DNA of 64,000 nucleotides from Antilocapra americana (taxonomy: Eukaryota > Chordata > Mammalia > Artiodactyla > Antilocapridae). Below, piece after piece: positions 24,011 to 37,677 of the stretch (positions within the stretch are counted from its first letter, which is position 1; each line of letters begins with the position of its first letter). The stretch lies in NCBI GenBank assembly GCA_007570785.1, contig ML662449.1, positions 12,463,564 through 12,527,563 of the forward strand, read 5' to 3'. Both the position numbers and the translations under genes were made by a program. The notes beneath the pieces were generated by a model that was not told where the DNA came from, ran no database searches, and worked only from the letters and a program-made list of their open reading frames with translations.

Positions 24011-24837
24011 AAATAATCTTATATCAAATGTTTTAGCCCCTTTGGTGAGGTAGGTAGCAAAGATGAACCAAATAGTTTGTTGACTTCCCCCTCACCCCAG
24101 GATTTAAGCAATAAAATTAAAAAAAAAATTTTGACATTGTTGTCTTCTTTCTCCTAATGGGCCAGTTAACATATCATATTTACAATAATTCCGCCTCTGT
24201 GTTTCTCAAAAGAACATTCTGGTCTAGATCAGCTGTTGCATTTCAAGTCCTGTGAATTCTTTGCCATGTAGTTATTTGGAAGTTCACAGCTTCTTTCTTC
24301 TTCTCATGGGCTTTTTGATCAGATCCCATGGTAAATTGATCCAGAAGTCTGCCTCAAGCCAGCACGTTCTCTCCCAAAGCCCAGAGACAGGCTAACCCAA
24401 AGACCTAGAGAGAATGTATTCCTGCAGAGGAAGGAGGCTGCTCTAGAGATGTGCACTCTCTTCAGGCTTTGCAACTTAATGTTTTGTGAAGTTCTTTAAC
24501 TGCCTTTTCTTGAACAAGTGAGAGAGTGAGCCACTACGTGTCCTATTATATTATCAAGTGAGGATAGATTTAAGGAAAGCTTTTATTTTTTCATTCTTTG
24601 TATTAGTTGTAACACTAAATTAGCCAAATAACTCACACCTAGTGGCAGGTGTAATCCTCCTTAAGAACATTTCTGAAGCATCTTCAACTTGTCCCAGCAC
24701 AGGCGTATGTAATTTTATTCAAACTTTGAAGTGATACCAAGTGGAAACTCTATGTTCCAAAATGACCCCATCTCGGTACAAACAGTAGATAAACTAATCA
24801 AACCAAATCCTAAAAGCAAGCCTGAGCTACAGATAAT
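24011..24837. other. Unassigned sequence
   Basis: I see no gene or named repeat. Confidence 0.4.
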
Positions 24838-25010
24838 AAGAGCTAATATTTATAGAGCATTTTGGGTAAAGGGAGGGGCACCAGCTGCATACCTAAAGGT
24901 TTTCCATGTATTCATCTGAACTTGTTAACAACCTGACATTTTACGCATGAGGACAGTGAGACCCAGAAAAGTTAACTTGTCCAAGGTCACACTGCTGGTG
25001 AGTGGACAGG
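24838..25010 (-). repeat. MIR SINE
   Basis: The reversed MIR order is clear: 'acgcatgaggacagtgagac', then 'ttgtccaaggtcacactgct'. Confidence 0.75.
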
Positions 25011-25063
25011 CCAGTTAACAAGAGTTCTAATAGTAATATATGGCTTGCAAAGACCTCTGTTTT

Positions 25064-25245
25064 AAAAATTATTTATTTATTTGGCTGCACCAGATCTCAG
25101 TTGTGGCACTCGAGATCTTTAGTTGTGGCACACGGAGTCTCTTAGTTGGGGCATATGGGATCTAGTTTCTTTACCAGGAAACGAACCCAGGTCCCTGCAT
25201 TGGGAGTATGGAGTCTTAACCACTGGAACCTCACAGGAAGTCCCC
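25064..25245 (-). mobile_element. CHR-type SINE
   Basis: The order is 'ttatttatttggctgcacc' (tail side), 'gaacccaggtccctgcattg', and 'gtcttaaccactggaacctc' (tRNA-like head side). This is the minus-strand form of the CHR family. Confidence 0.85.
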
Positions 25246-26319
25246 CCACTCCTCTTTTATTCCACTGCCTCCCACTGACCCTCCATCCATCCCTCTCCAT
25301 GCATTTTATACTGTGGGGTTAGCCTGGAACTCTGGTTGCCTTCAAGCTCCTTTGTTTCCCTAAACTCTATTTTCCCCATAGCCACATCCCTGCCCCTGGC
25401 TGGAGTCATACAGAAAGCCTGAACATCTGACAGGCATTGGTCATGCCCCCTCCCTTTGGGGACTAATTTCACACTGTACTTAGTAATGCATGCAAGAGCA
25501 TTACCTCCGGCTGCAAGCAGCAGCCCCTGGAGTAGAAGTGTAGTCTCTGCCCGTGGCTACATTTGGGGAAACTGAGGGACCCTAACGTCCAGGAGCAAGT
25601 AAATTCCTAAAGTGCTCACACTAAAGACAAGACAAGAACAAGATGAATATATTTAGAGCTGTGTTTCAGTCTGGTGATTCATCCATCATGCTGCACACCC
25701 CACTCAAGACTGTCCCCATGAGAAACTCTGAGTGGCAAGTTGCCCAACCCCTACCCAAGCCAAAGCAGACAGTCAGAATCCTAGCAAGGCACCAAGGACC
25801 ATTTCTAATAAAGTCAAATTGCTACTGCTCCTTCCCCTTATCTGAGTGGATTGGAAGTCCGGGTGCCCATAGGATACAGACTGCCTGACCTAAAGGACTC
25901 TACAGTATTAGTTTATCATTAACACCTGCAGGATAAAGAAGAAAAAACCTGTCCATGAATAGCAAGCATATTATCTTCCTCTGCTCCCCACCCCACCAAA
26001 TACTTGTGTCAAAAGCAACTGGAGGCAGCAATTGTTGTATTTAACATTTGTCCAGCTGAGACCATCTTGGGGTCTGCTTTATCTCTGCAAGCATCCAAAT
26101 CCAACAGGAGTTTCAGGATTCAACAATACCAGGGAAGGTTTTTCTTTGCCACATAGGACTTGGACCATATCAAGGTTATTATCCAAAACTCATTTGAGGA
26201 GTGTTTACTATAAGATTTGGAAGTTTTGGAACTTGCTTAGGGAAAAGCTTTTACTATAAGAATAAGCACAAAGCTAGTCTCCTGGTATGACTGAACTGTG
26301 GCATAAATAATTTCCCTTT
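25246..26319. other. Unassigned sequence
   Basis: I recognise no gene or repeat. The open frames at 25643-25888 and 26032-26259 carry no recognised domain. Confidence 0.4.
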
Positions 26320-26435
26320 ATTACAAAGTCAACACAGACCTATGGCACTTGCCAGGTACCGGGCTGTCAATATGCAGAGGTGAGTGCCATAGACAAAGCT
26401 TCCTGTCCTGGAGAGACTTTACAATGGCTTTTTCT
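26320..26435 (-). repeat. Possible L2 LINE 3' end
   Basis: 'gccaggtaccgggctgtcaa' and 'cttcctgtcctggagagact' recall the reversed L2 terminus. It is short and diverged. Confidence 0.45.
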
Positions 26436-27007
26436 GGGAGGTTCTTGGACACCAACTATTTACTTTCACAAGACTCAGTGGGAATTTTAATTTAAGAAAT
26501 ATTCATGACAGCCGGTTCGGGGGCAACTTTTCCAAACATGCTGTAACAAAATCGGCAATTTTATCTAAATCACACCCTGTTCCTCAGACATTTGACTCAG
26601 ATTTTTCTTTACTACAGTAAGTCTGTGGTCAGAATGCTGAAATGTGTAGGGAACCAGCCACTCCAGTTCAATCTTGAAGACAAATTTTCAGGCTGGACTG
26701 CATTTTTCAGGAGACCAAACCCTTTGGATGTTTTCATTCAAAGAGCACAGAAATGACCAACCTGAATATTTTAGTGGAAGCCTTTCTAGGATTTTGTATT
26801 GGAATAACCAATGAAAACTAACAGACTCTGGAAATGCCAGAACTTCTAATAAGGAGAAGGAGAAAAGGAAACTATATACTCTTGAGGTTTTCGTAAGATG
26901 CTTAGGCACTGAACAATGCCTCAGATTCTGAGTGACTTTATATATTAGGTGTTTGATGACTCACACTTCATATTATCCAACGAATGCCTATTCTATATTC
27001 ATTAGAT
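26436..27007. other. Unassigned sequence
   Basis: I see no gene or named repeat. Confidence 0.4.
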
Positions 27008-27200
27008 GTGTATTTGCGCTTAGTCGCTCAGTTGTGTCCGACTCTCTGTGACCCTTTGGACTGTAGCCCAACAAGCTCCTCTGTCCATGGGATTCTCCAG
27101 GCAAGAGTACTGGAGTAGGTTGCATTCCCTTTGGATTGTCTCTTATGTTCCCTGCATTAGCAGGTAGGTTCTTTACCACTAGCACCACCTGGAAAGCCTG
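27008..27200 (-). mobile_element. Bov-tA SINE with internal decay
   Basis: This is a minus-strand Bov-tA: the body 'gcgcttagtcgctcagttgt' comes first and the tRNA-like head, ending near 'ccacctggaaagcctg', comes last. The middle (about 27125-27160) is shorter than usual. No convincing target duplication was seen. Confidence 0.9.
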
Positions 27201-27684
27201 TTTATTATATATCATGTACTAAACACTTTACCAGCTTCCTCACTTGAAATCTTCCAGATTTTATACATTTTTGATGTTGTTATTTCTGTTGGTGCCTTAT
27301 TGAAGTTGTGCTTTTAGGAATACTTCTCTGCTACATCACTACAATTAGTGTTAGAAAAATGTCTCTGTGTATTATATACATCCCTTAAACAAACATATTA
27401 ATTTTCCATTTGAACACTATTCATATAAGTGTTTAAAATAAAAGTGAGTGTGATCTTCAAATGTTCATCCTTCCCTTATTGTCTCCCACTTTCAAAAATG
27501 CCCAGTTATTCAAAGTTGCCTATTTCTCAGTTATATGTGATTACAACAGCCATAAGTGATTGAAAGGAAACATGTTTTCCTTCAGGTTTTAAGAAAGGCC
27601 CTTTTCTACGCAAAGTTTCAAAGAGATTTTGATGAAAGAAACTCAGGCAGTGCAATTATTACAAAGAATTACTCTTTAGTGTCA
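27201..27684. other. Unassigned AT-rich sequence
   Basis: I see no gene or named repeat. Confidence 0.4.
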
Positions 27685-27900
27685 AAGAAACCCAGGTTTA
27701 ATATCCAAACCCCAGCTCTACCCCTTATTAGTAATGTGATCTTGAACAAGTTACTTAATTTTCTAGACCTCAGTTTTCTCATCAAGAAAATGGAAATATC
27801 AACTCTCCTCGAAGTTCCTGTGAAGATGAATTAGCATAGTACCTGTATCCTGCTTGATCCAGGGCCAGCACATAGTAAACTCTTAACTGGTTGCTAATAT
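27685..27900 (+). repeat. MIR SINE, nearly full length
   Basis: The MIR order is well kept: 'cccagctctaccccttatta', 'gtgatcttgaacaagttact', 'cctcagttttctcatcaaga', then 'ccagcacatagtaaactctt'. Confidence 0.85.
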
Positions 27901-27904
27901 TATC

Positions 27905-28085
27905 ATCAGCATATAGGAACACTAACTGTATAACACGTAGTGCTGGAGATTTCATATATGCTTTCTCATTTAATCCTTCATGATCATGTGAAGCAAGAAA
28001 AAAAAAAAATCCTTCCACACTTGTAGATTAGGAAGGTAAGGGTTGGACGCATTAAGTACCTTGCAGAAGGCAGGGCCTTGCAATC
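27905..28085 (-). repeat. MIR-like SINE, reversed
   Basis: The blocks 'tttctcatttaatccttcat' and 'gcattaagtaccttgcagaa' fit the minus-strand MIR order. It faces the MIR just to its left. Confidence 0.55.
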
Positions 28086-28539
28086 AAGTCTGCCCAGGTC
28101 CAAAGTCCATCTTGTTTCTTGGTGGAAGAAAATTGTCCTTTCTAAATTTCTTTTATTTCATGCAAAATATGGATCACCATTTTCAAGTTTGTGTTATATA
28201 ATGCATAGCTACTTCAAACCACTTCTATCTTACATTATCATAAATGATAAATACATCTTTCACCATATTTAAATCTGTCATCATTCAATTCTAGACAGAC
28301 ACATTTTCCCTAACAACAAAATTCCTTCAAGTAAAAACATAAATTAATTAAATAAAAAAGATTGTATTGGCATGTGGAAGAAATTCAACATCTCTTCTTA
28401 AGATTTAATAAATAGAAGAAGCAAATTTGAGGTGAACAGGTGTCTGTTTCTTTAATTCCTAGTGCTGGATGTGTATCTATCTTGATCTGAATTTGGATTT
28501 CAGTCACTGTAGACCATCTTTGTACATTTCTTATTTTAT
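28086..28539. other. Unassigned AT-rich sequence
   Basis: I see no gene or named repeat. Confidence 0.4.
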
Positions 28540-28720
28540 TCAATAAGCATTTATTGAACGCTGGATGAACTGGTCCTAAGTCCTGCCCTCAAGGACCTGA
28601 GGGTTCAATAGGAAAGACAAGATGTGTCAAAAGATCTATAATTCCAGACAAGATGTGATTGATTAGTGCCAATTGAAAGGTAGAGATAAACTGCTAGGGA
28701 GTTTCAAGGATCATTGCTTC
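28540..28720 (-). repeat. L2-like LINE 3' end
   Basis: 'caataagcatttattgaacg' followed by 'cctgccctcaaggacctga' is the reversed L2 terminus. It is diverged downstream. Confidence 0.6.
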
Positions 28721-28789
28721 TTCCTGCTGGGAAGAAAAGAATCAAAGCCGTCTATAGGGGGAATGTGACCTCCTCTGTTAACTGCTCCA

Positions 28790-28977
28790 TCCAAGTGCAA
28801 ACTATTCACAAACTTGCTTCAAAATAATACAGGTGGTAGGTGTATAAGGGTGTAGATGAAATAAGACTGGCATCAAGTTGGTCATGTAGAAGCTGAGTGA
28901 TGGGAGTATATGGAGTTTTATCATATGAGTGTGCCTCACTGTTGGATACAGTTTAAATTTTCTATTATAAAAAGTTT
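28790..28977 (+). repeat. Old L1 3' end next to the RPL4 retrocopy
   Basis: 'taaattttctattataaaaa' at the right end, with the preceding 'gctgagtgatgggagtat' block, matches the 3' terminus of old mammalian L1s. A second element of the same type ends near 58885. The RPL4 copy landed at or beside its A-rich end. Confidence 0.55.
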
Positions 28978-30407
<1,430 letters not shown>

Positions 30408-30409
30408 TT

Positions 30410-30526
30410 AAAGTATTCCAGGAGATCATTTGCTTATGTTGTAACCTACATGCAAAAGGCTACTAAATGTATTATATAATGGTTTATGCCTGGAAGAGTG
30501 ATTGGACAGAGAGGTGTTAGTGAACA
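30410..30526. other. Short unassigned spacer
   Basis: This lies between the RPL4 copy and the next Bov-tA. Nothing is recognised. Confidence 0.4.
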
Positions 30527-30765
30527 CTAGGGAAGATGGCGCAGTGATAAAGAATCAACTCTTCTCAAAGAAGAGAAGGAGACATAAGAGATGTGGGTTC
30601 AATCCCTGGATTGAAAAGATCCTTTGAATTAGGAAATGACACCCCACTCCAGTATTCTTGCCAGGAAGATTCCATGGGCAGAGAAGCCTGGCTGGCTAGT
30701 CTATGGTCCTGCAAAGAGTCAGACATAACTGAGAGATGGAACACACACACACACACACACACACA
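30527..30765 (+). mobile_element. Bov-tA SINE with (AC)12 tail
   Basis: A diverged tRNA-like head 'gtgataaagaatcaactc' is followed by the Bov-A body 'caccccactccagtattctt' and a tail that has become (AC)12 at 30741-30764. An extra short purine-rich repeat sits inside the head region near 30565-30585. Confidence 0.9.
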
Positions 30766-32449
30766 GTGAAATGAATGAAATTCTCCTCCCCACACCACTA
30801 CTCTTTCCTGCCTCCCCTCCACACACAAAAGCCCCCTCCACAAGAATTCTTTCATGTGAAACTGCAGACTAGAAAGACTGGATGTAGGGTAATAACAACC
30901 TAGGGATCCCCTAGTAGCAATGCCTACCTCTGGAGAGGGTGTGAGCATGTATCTTGATGAAAACAGTCAGTGTGGGTTTGATAGAAACTTGAACTCTGCA
31001 CAGTCAAGTTCAGAGGCTTCAGGGTATCTGTGAACGTGAATTTTGGAGCACTGTCCCATCACTCATAGAGATCTTACCTATTGGCTTACAGGTCAACATT
31101 TGTAGGTGAGAGCAAAGCATTCAGTGCTACATAGATCCTAGAGTTCCTAGTGGTTCTAGCCAGCACACACCCCAGAATGTTCCACAGGTATGTTCTGAAG
31201 TGATTTCCATTAGCTAAGCACAGTGTAATTGTGCTGTAAGCATGGTGCTAGCCTAATTCAGATGCTGTCAGGGATACCAGGAAAAGTGGTAGGGCTAGGG
31301 GGAGGTAGCGTAGGAATAGAGTTCAGCCATCTGGCAGCATTCCACAAAACCAGATTCATGAAATACTGCACAGGGGAAAGTGTTTGATGCTCTCTTTGGA
31401 GAATGATAGACTATTTTTCTCTTAGATATTCTGCCTGGATATATTTTTTTTTTTTACCAAGGTCAGAATGTGTTGAAGAGGCATTGCCACCCTGACTCCA
31501 AACCCCAAATTAAAATGACAGCAGGTAAAATTAGAGAGTGTCACATGCTACCTTAATGCTGTGCTGCTGTTCTTTAGTGGCGTCTCATCTAAGAGTACCT
31601 AATTATTTTCAAATTATCATATATCATTTCATGGTTAATTTAGATTACTGGCTAGAACTTCCAAGGAGATTGGAGCTCTAACATGCAAACTAGATTCTGA
31701 TGACTACTTATGATCATTTGGATCATTTTGTTTCCTGAACCTTTAGGTTGTCTACCTCACAGATGACCATTCTAGGGCACTAGGAAATATTTAGATGGAA
31801 GAGATCAGTGCTGTTTCATGTGGCATGTTTCAGAGACATAGTTTGTCTATATCAGAAACTTAGCTAATATTCAGTAGGGGTATAGGTTTCCAAGAACATC
31901 AAAATATTTCTTTAAGGAAATGTAATTTATCTAAAGTCGTACTTCTTAATTATATCCAGGTGTGTGTGTGCGTGTGTGTATGTGTGTGTTGTACAACTTA
32001 TTTCAGTAAAAGAGAATGAAGCACTTAAGAGGGTCTGTGCCTTTATATACTGTGAGACAGAATGACTTGGAAACTCCCTGGATACCCCATGATCAACTGT
32101 TCCACTTTCAGTTTTGACAGTTTTAATTCTTCTAAGCCACAAGGCTCCCGATACTCTTCTTTCTAAAGAGAAACAGTGATTTTGTTTACATGAATAGTCA
32201 GTCCAACAATTATCTAAATTTGTTTCTACCAACCCTGCTTGATCTCTGTAGTGTCAACTGATAAAATCTATCCCTTTCAAAGGGCCAAGCAGCTTTCAGA
32301 TCCCAGGTCAGAGGTCACTCCCTTGAGAGAAATCAGAAGACTTTAAAGAGGTTGAAAAGCCTGGATTTCCTCACAGAAATCAGCCACATGGGATACTCTT
32401 ACAACCATCGCATTCTCCTAATTCCCACCAGCTGCGTGATTGTTTGATT
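30766..32449. other. Unassigned sequence with T-run and (GT)n
   Basis: No gene is seen. A T run lies at about 31444-31455 and a mixed GT repeat at about 31962-31990. The 101-codon minus frame at 31927-32232 reads through the GT repeat and is not a credible gene. Confidence 0.4.
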
Positions 32450-32570
32450 GGTTTTTATCTATTCCATGGGACAATATAAGCCCGATCAGGGTGCTCATCA
32501 TCTTCTCAGTGCCTGAAACAAAGAAGGTGCTCAAAAATTATTTGTTGAATTAATGAATGTAAAAATACAT
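32450..32570 (+). repeat. L2 LINE 3' end
   Basis: 'tcttctcagtgcctgaaaca', then 'gaaggtgctcaaaaattatt', then 'gttgaattaatgaatg' give the L2 terminus. Confidence 0.75.
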
Positions 32571-32693
32571 AAAACGTATACATGAATAGATGTGTGAACT
32601 AAAGATATTGCTCAAAGAGGCTTTATCTGTAACACTTTGGAACAGCACTGTCTAATATAATAGCCACTAAACACATGTGGCTAGCTAAGTTTG

Positions 32694-32905
32694 CTGTTTA
32701 GTGACTAAGTCATGTCCAACTCTTTTGTAACCCCATAGACTGTATGTAGCCCACCAGTCTTCTCTGTCCATGGGGATTTCCCAAGCAAGAATACTGGAGT
32801 GGGTTGCCATTTTTTTCTCCAGGAGATCTTCCCCATCCAGGGATTGAACCCACATCACCTTCATTTCAAGGGGATTCTTGACCACTGAGCCACCAGGAAA
32901 GTCCC
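32694..32905 (-). mobile_element. Bov-tA SINE (left arm of an inverted pair)
   Basis: This is a minus-strand Bov-tA: body 'aatactggagtgggttgcca' first and head 'gagccaccaggaaagtccc' at the right. Its head faces the head of the next SINE across about 36 bp. Confidence 0.93.
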
Positions 32906-32941
32906 ACGAGGAAGCTTTACGAACTGTCTAATCTACTGGTC

Positions 32942-33153
32942 GGGGCATCCTTGGTGGCTCAGCAGTAAAGAATCCTCGTGCAATGCAGGAGATGTGGGTT
33001 TGATCCCTGGGTCAGGAAGATGCCCTGGAGGAGGAAATGGCAAACCATTGCAGTACTCTTGCCTTGATAATCCCATAGACAGAGAAGCCTGGCTGGCTAC
33101 AGTCCATAGGGTTGAAAAGAGTTGGACATGACTGAAGTGACTTAGCAGGCACT
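32942..33153 (+). mobile_element. Bov-tA SINE (right arm of an inverted pair)
   Basis: The head 'gcatccttggtggctcagca' and box-B-like 'gggtttgatccctgggtcag' are followed by the Bov-A body. A decayed target duplication is visible: AATCTACTGGTC at 32930-32941 and AATCCACCAGTC at 33155-33166 (9 of 12, all differences transitions). Confidence 0.93.
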
Positions 33154-33166
33154 CAATCCACCAGTC

Positions 33167-35084
33167 ACATTGTATAGAAAGTAGTCACACCCACAGCTGA
33201 GGAGTATTATAATCTAGAATAAAATTTCAAGTGTTCTACATCCTAGGACATTAGATGTTCAGCCTCATTTAAATGCCTTTTAAGACACAGATCAGAGAAG
33301 TGAAGTTTCTTCTATTGACTTCCATTAATCTACCAAGAAAATATCTATGTTCACATATATAAAATTTTAATTTTTAAAAATAGAGACGTAGATTTTTACT
33401 TCTCTCCTTTAAAGAGAATGGTAAAGATGATAAGGTGCTTAGATTCAGGTGTACAAACCAGGAAACCAAAGATACCAGGAGACATTTACAGATGCAAATC
33501 CCTAGGAGGCTTGTCTCTTGTAATAAAAAGCAAGGTTCTGGGTCTTCTCTTAGCAAACTAGCCTCAATCTCATCCTATTTTTATCCACATCTCTATAAAA
33601 ACACAAAAGACTCTATCCAGTAAATACTATGTTTACCTTAACTGCACCCACATGTTTTAAGTTACATATCACATACTTGTCAATCTGTATCATAAAATGC
33701 CCAAACCAGCTTTTGAACCAAATACATCTTACCAAACCATCATTTTCACATTCTAAGTTTCAGAGACTGTTAATAGAAGTGACGAATACCAGCAATGTTT
33801 TTGACAGGTAACCACCCCAATGCCAAACATGCTTGTCAACATAGCTAAAACATTATCATTTATCATATTCTAGTATCTTCAAGTTTTCATATCACAGGTG
33901 TCCCAAACCATGCGACATGGGAAATCAAGTATTCCCTAACAGCACACTTTAAAACTTGAAGCCCAACGAACTAAGAAAATACACCAGTAACCCTTTTTCA
34001 AGTGTATTTGCAGGAATGGATTGCACCTGTGTCTACTTAAGAACATGCTTAGATTTTCTGCTTCACTCTTTCAGTATTTAGCTCTTGTATCTTGAGGTTT
34101 TTCTTTTGTGAAATGCATGTCACACTTGGCAAAGTTTAAAATGTATGATTTCTCCACTTGGCTCTTGAGCAATTCAGACCTTTCTTCTTAAAAGGTAAAC
34201 CTAGGGGTTGTCAGAATGTTGCACAGCAAGTTCATCAATGAAGAGTTTTAAGGAATGTGTTGGGTGGTGAGAGACCAAATGAATAGAAAAATAGAACTGG
34301 GAAGGTCCCTGTGCCTCATCTCTGCTGATTTCTGTGTGGAAATCCAAAACCAGACAATCCTTTTGAAACCTGAGCTTCTAGAGACCATTGCAAGTTTTGG
34401 GAACTCAAATGCCTTGTAAGTCAAGGCCTGTAATATTGATGAGTGAAGTAAATAAGGCTGTATGACAGAAAATAGAGATGAGTGGGAACTGTGATAAGAC
34501 CCATCTGAAAATATTTGAATTTTTGGAAAAAAAAAAAAGTTTAAAAAACTCCAGAAGCCCATTGAATATAATCGATGGGGTTGCAAATTTGGAGTTTCTG
34601 CTTTACGGGGCAAATTGAGTTTGGGGCAGGTGGGGGAGAGAGTTACTGGCTGGAATAACTTGACAAACTCTGCATTCCAGTAAAAGTCACAGGCCATGCT
34701 TTAAGAAGGCAAGGTAGTCCTTTTGGAGCAAGTTTTTCGAGTTTTAGGTTGCAAAATTATATCTAATTATGAACTAACTTTAACCTTTCTCCAACTTTCC
34801 TCCAGTTCCCTCTCCAAATACTTCAACACTTGTTGGCTTGATTCAGGCTGCTTTGCCTAATATGGCCACGTACGGAGTTCTTTCTGACCACTGGCTTTAT
34901 AGTCCAAACCATGGAAAACAGATTTATAATCCATCCAAATTTTATGTGAAACAATAATAACAAGAAAGGAGTTCTGAGGCCTTTTGTTAGTTTTGAAGCT
35001 GCTGTATTTCTAACCACCTTTAGAAAGTACCTCTTCCTGGAGGTGGTACTCTCACTCTTAAAGAAAACAGAGTATTTAGAATGG
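33167..35084. other. Unassigned AT-rich sequence
   Basis: No gene or recognised repeat is seen in about 1.9 kb. The 149-codon minus frame at 34248-34697 has no family signature and crosses an A-run at about 34528-34540. Confidence 0.4.
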
Positions 35085-35285
35085 GCTTCCATGACTCAGC
35101 TCTCAACTGGTACTGTGTCTAAATCGTGTACTATTTGGGGAAAGTAAATAATCTCTCTACTTCAGTGTCCTCATCGTTTCCTAATCAAATGATGATGGCA
35201 GCTGGATTATAGGGTTGTTATTAGCATCATGCATGTTGATGCCTAAAAAGGTCACATAGTAAGTACTCAATAAATAGTACCTATT
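35085..35285 (+). repeat. MIR SINE
   Basis: The MIR order is kept: 'cttcagtgtcctcatcgttt', 'ggattatagggttgttatta', then 'tagtaagtactcaataaata'. Confidence 0.8.
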
Positions 35286-35424
35286 TTGTTGTTACACTTG
35301 CCACATCATTTACTGATGATCCTAAACACTGACGATGGAAGGTTAATGACAGAAATTTGGTCATAGTGCTTAGGTAGAAGCATGAAACATAAGAGAAAAA
35401 GGATTGAAAACAAAGGAGAAATGA

Positions 35425-35560
35425 CAATTAACATTTAGTGGGGTACTTACAGTGTATTAGACGCTGTGATAAGTGCTTTCTTTACATGTTTCAAGTCCCA
35501 TTTACTTTTCATATCTCCATGAGTTATGAACTCTTAATAACTGCATTTTGAAAATGACTC
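35425..35560 (-). repeat. MIR-like SINE, partial
   Basis: 'cttacagtgtattagacgct' and 'gataagtgctttctttacat' recall the reversed end of MIR. It is short and diverged. Confidence 0.55.
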
Positions 35561-36300
35561 ACATGGTGGTTTGTACTAAAAACAAAAAAAACAAAAAAAA
35601 CACCCAGTCCAACTAGACCTAAGTTCCCCAGAATCCTCTTCTCTATATGATTTTGTGTTTGATTTGGCCAAAAGTGGAATTTGCCTGAGATTTGAAAGGC
35701 AGAATGAAGCAGTAGCCATTACTCTGAAGGTCATCATGGTTAGGTGCAACAATGGGCAGACATTGAGGTACCAGTAGGTTCCAGCTATCCACTCTTCTCC
35801 ACTCCACATCCTGCGGGGACCTCTGGCCCTTCTGGTCAAACTCAGCATCACCAGATGTTTGAATGCAAACCTTTCGAGGCAACAGTACCTTGTAGATTTC
35901 TCCACCAGCTCTCTACTTGGAGACCCATTCGGACCCTCTGACCTTTCAGCTCCCCTTTCAGACCTTCACTTCTTCCGTGCCTCCCACATTAGCAGTTCTG
36001 CTTCCCTAATTGAACCTTGACTGATACAAGGTTGTAGCAACATGGCAAGATAAAGCAGAGTAGCTAAAGTTCCTCAATGAGCCAGCTTTGGAAGCCTTAG
36101 TCTGCTTCCATAGCCCATGGTTTTAACAATGTGCAGCATTACCTTGAAGAGAGAGACAAGGAAGAAGGAGATAGGGAAGAAAGAAAAGAGGCAAGACTTG
36201 AAAGTTATAAATAAGGAGAAAGGAAACAAGGACAACTAGATGGGAAGAAGGGGAGAACAATGGTAAGGAATCAAAAACAAACAGGGGCAGGATAGCGAGT
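35561..36300. other. Unassigned sequence
   Basis: No gene is seen. The 'ttgaaccttgactgataca' stretch near 36012 is typical of the edge of several old mammalian LTR or MER elements, but I cannot define an element. A purine-rich tract covers about 36150-36290. Confidence 0.4.
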
Positions 36301-36437
36301 TATTTTATTTTTGTTTGTGGTTTTTGGTCATGCTGCGCCACGAGGCTTGCAGGATCTTAGTTCCCTGACCAGGGATAGAACGCCGGGCCCTTGCAGTGAA
36401 AGTGCCAAGTCCTAATCACTGGACTTCCAGGGAATTC
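36301..36437 (-). mobile_element. CHR-type SINE
   Basis: This is a minus-strand CHR element: 'cttagttccctgaccaggga', then 'gtcctaatcactggacttcc', ending 'agggaattccc' at the tRNA-like head. Confidence 0.85.
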
Positions 36438-37445
36438 CCAATACTTCCTTTTCAGCACAGAGGGGGAATTTTAAGCATAGCTAATATATGCCAAAGGACT
36501 ACTGAGTTCCAGTGTTCAATTGCTGAGGAAACAAATTCCCTTTCAGTTTCACCTTTCTATTAGAAACTGAACCCAAAATTTCATAAAAGGTTTGTTTTGC
36601 TTTTTGTAACAGAGAACCTAATAATTTCTCAAACTGTTCGCTTTTCTTTTTTAGCCTGTTAATCAACTTTTTAGAACCTTGGATGTCTATGGTAAATATC
36701 AACTGGTAAGCCAGCCACTTTATTACAGATCTTGTCCATGAGTTGAGAAAGCAAATATTTTTATGCAACAGAACAATGACTGATTATTTAATTTCAGATC
36801 ATCGTGTTCAACTGGGGTAACTGTCAATTTAACTATGTGATATTCAGCATGGGGGATGCAGCAAACTTTGCACATTATTCCAAAATAGAGGTGTGAAAAA
36901 TCATTTTCCATGTGACTACTTGGTTTACCCTAGATATTTACTATTTAAGATGACAGCTGCCAAGGAGGCATAGAAAATTAAAAATCTTATTGAATTTTCT
37001 TTTATACTTTGAAGCAGCTAAGACTCTGAGTACAGAAAGTGATCTTCGAAGGTCCTGATGTTCACACAGGCAGGAGGACATTGTACCTGACTCTAAGGAC
37101 AAATCTTCTCATTCCCACCATCTGCCCGTGCAGTGTTCCTGACTTGCATTTTATGCATTGATCTCTATGCTTCTGGCAACATTCTGTCAGGACAATGGGT
37201 TTTATGAGAGGACAGACAGAAGAGGTCCTCTTGCCCCAAACCATCCCTTCCCTTCTCTCCTTTAGGCCTTGTTCTCCCGCTCAACTCCATGATGCCACAC
37301 TCTCTAGTCAAGGGCCAGATTACAAAGGGATAAGGGGAAACCAAATTTGCTATGACAACCCATTGCTCTCTTATTGTTCCAAGATGAGGTTGAGAAGAGC
37401 AGGCTCAACTCAAAGCACTGCTTAAAATGCCATTATTAAAAAAGC
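36438..37445. other. Unassigned sequence
   Basis: I see no gene or named repeat. Confidence 0.4.
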
Positions 37446-37455
37446 CCTCTCTTCT

Positions 37456-37667
37456 CGGGGCTTCCCTGGTGGCTCAGTTGATAAAGAATCTGCCTGCAAA
37501 GCAGGAAACTTGCGTTCAATCCCTGGGTCATGAAGATCCTCTTGAGAAGAAAATGGCAACCCACTCTAGTATTCTTGCCTGGGAAACCCCATGGACAGAG
37601 GAGCTGGTGGGCTACAGTCCATGGAGTCCCAAGAGTTGGATATGACTTAATGACTAAATCACCACAA
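37456..37667 (+). mobile_element. Bov-tA SINE, full length
   Basis: The head 'gggcttccctggtggctcag', the body and the tail are present. The target duplication is CCTCTCTTCT at 37446-37455 and CCTTTCTTCT at 37668-37677 (9 of 10). Confidence 0.94.
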
Positions 37668-37677
37668 CCTTTCTTCT

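Noticed and set aside
34248..34697. 149-codon minus frame
   Set aside because: It crosses an A-run and shows no known domain; no splice or promoter context.
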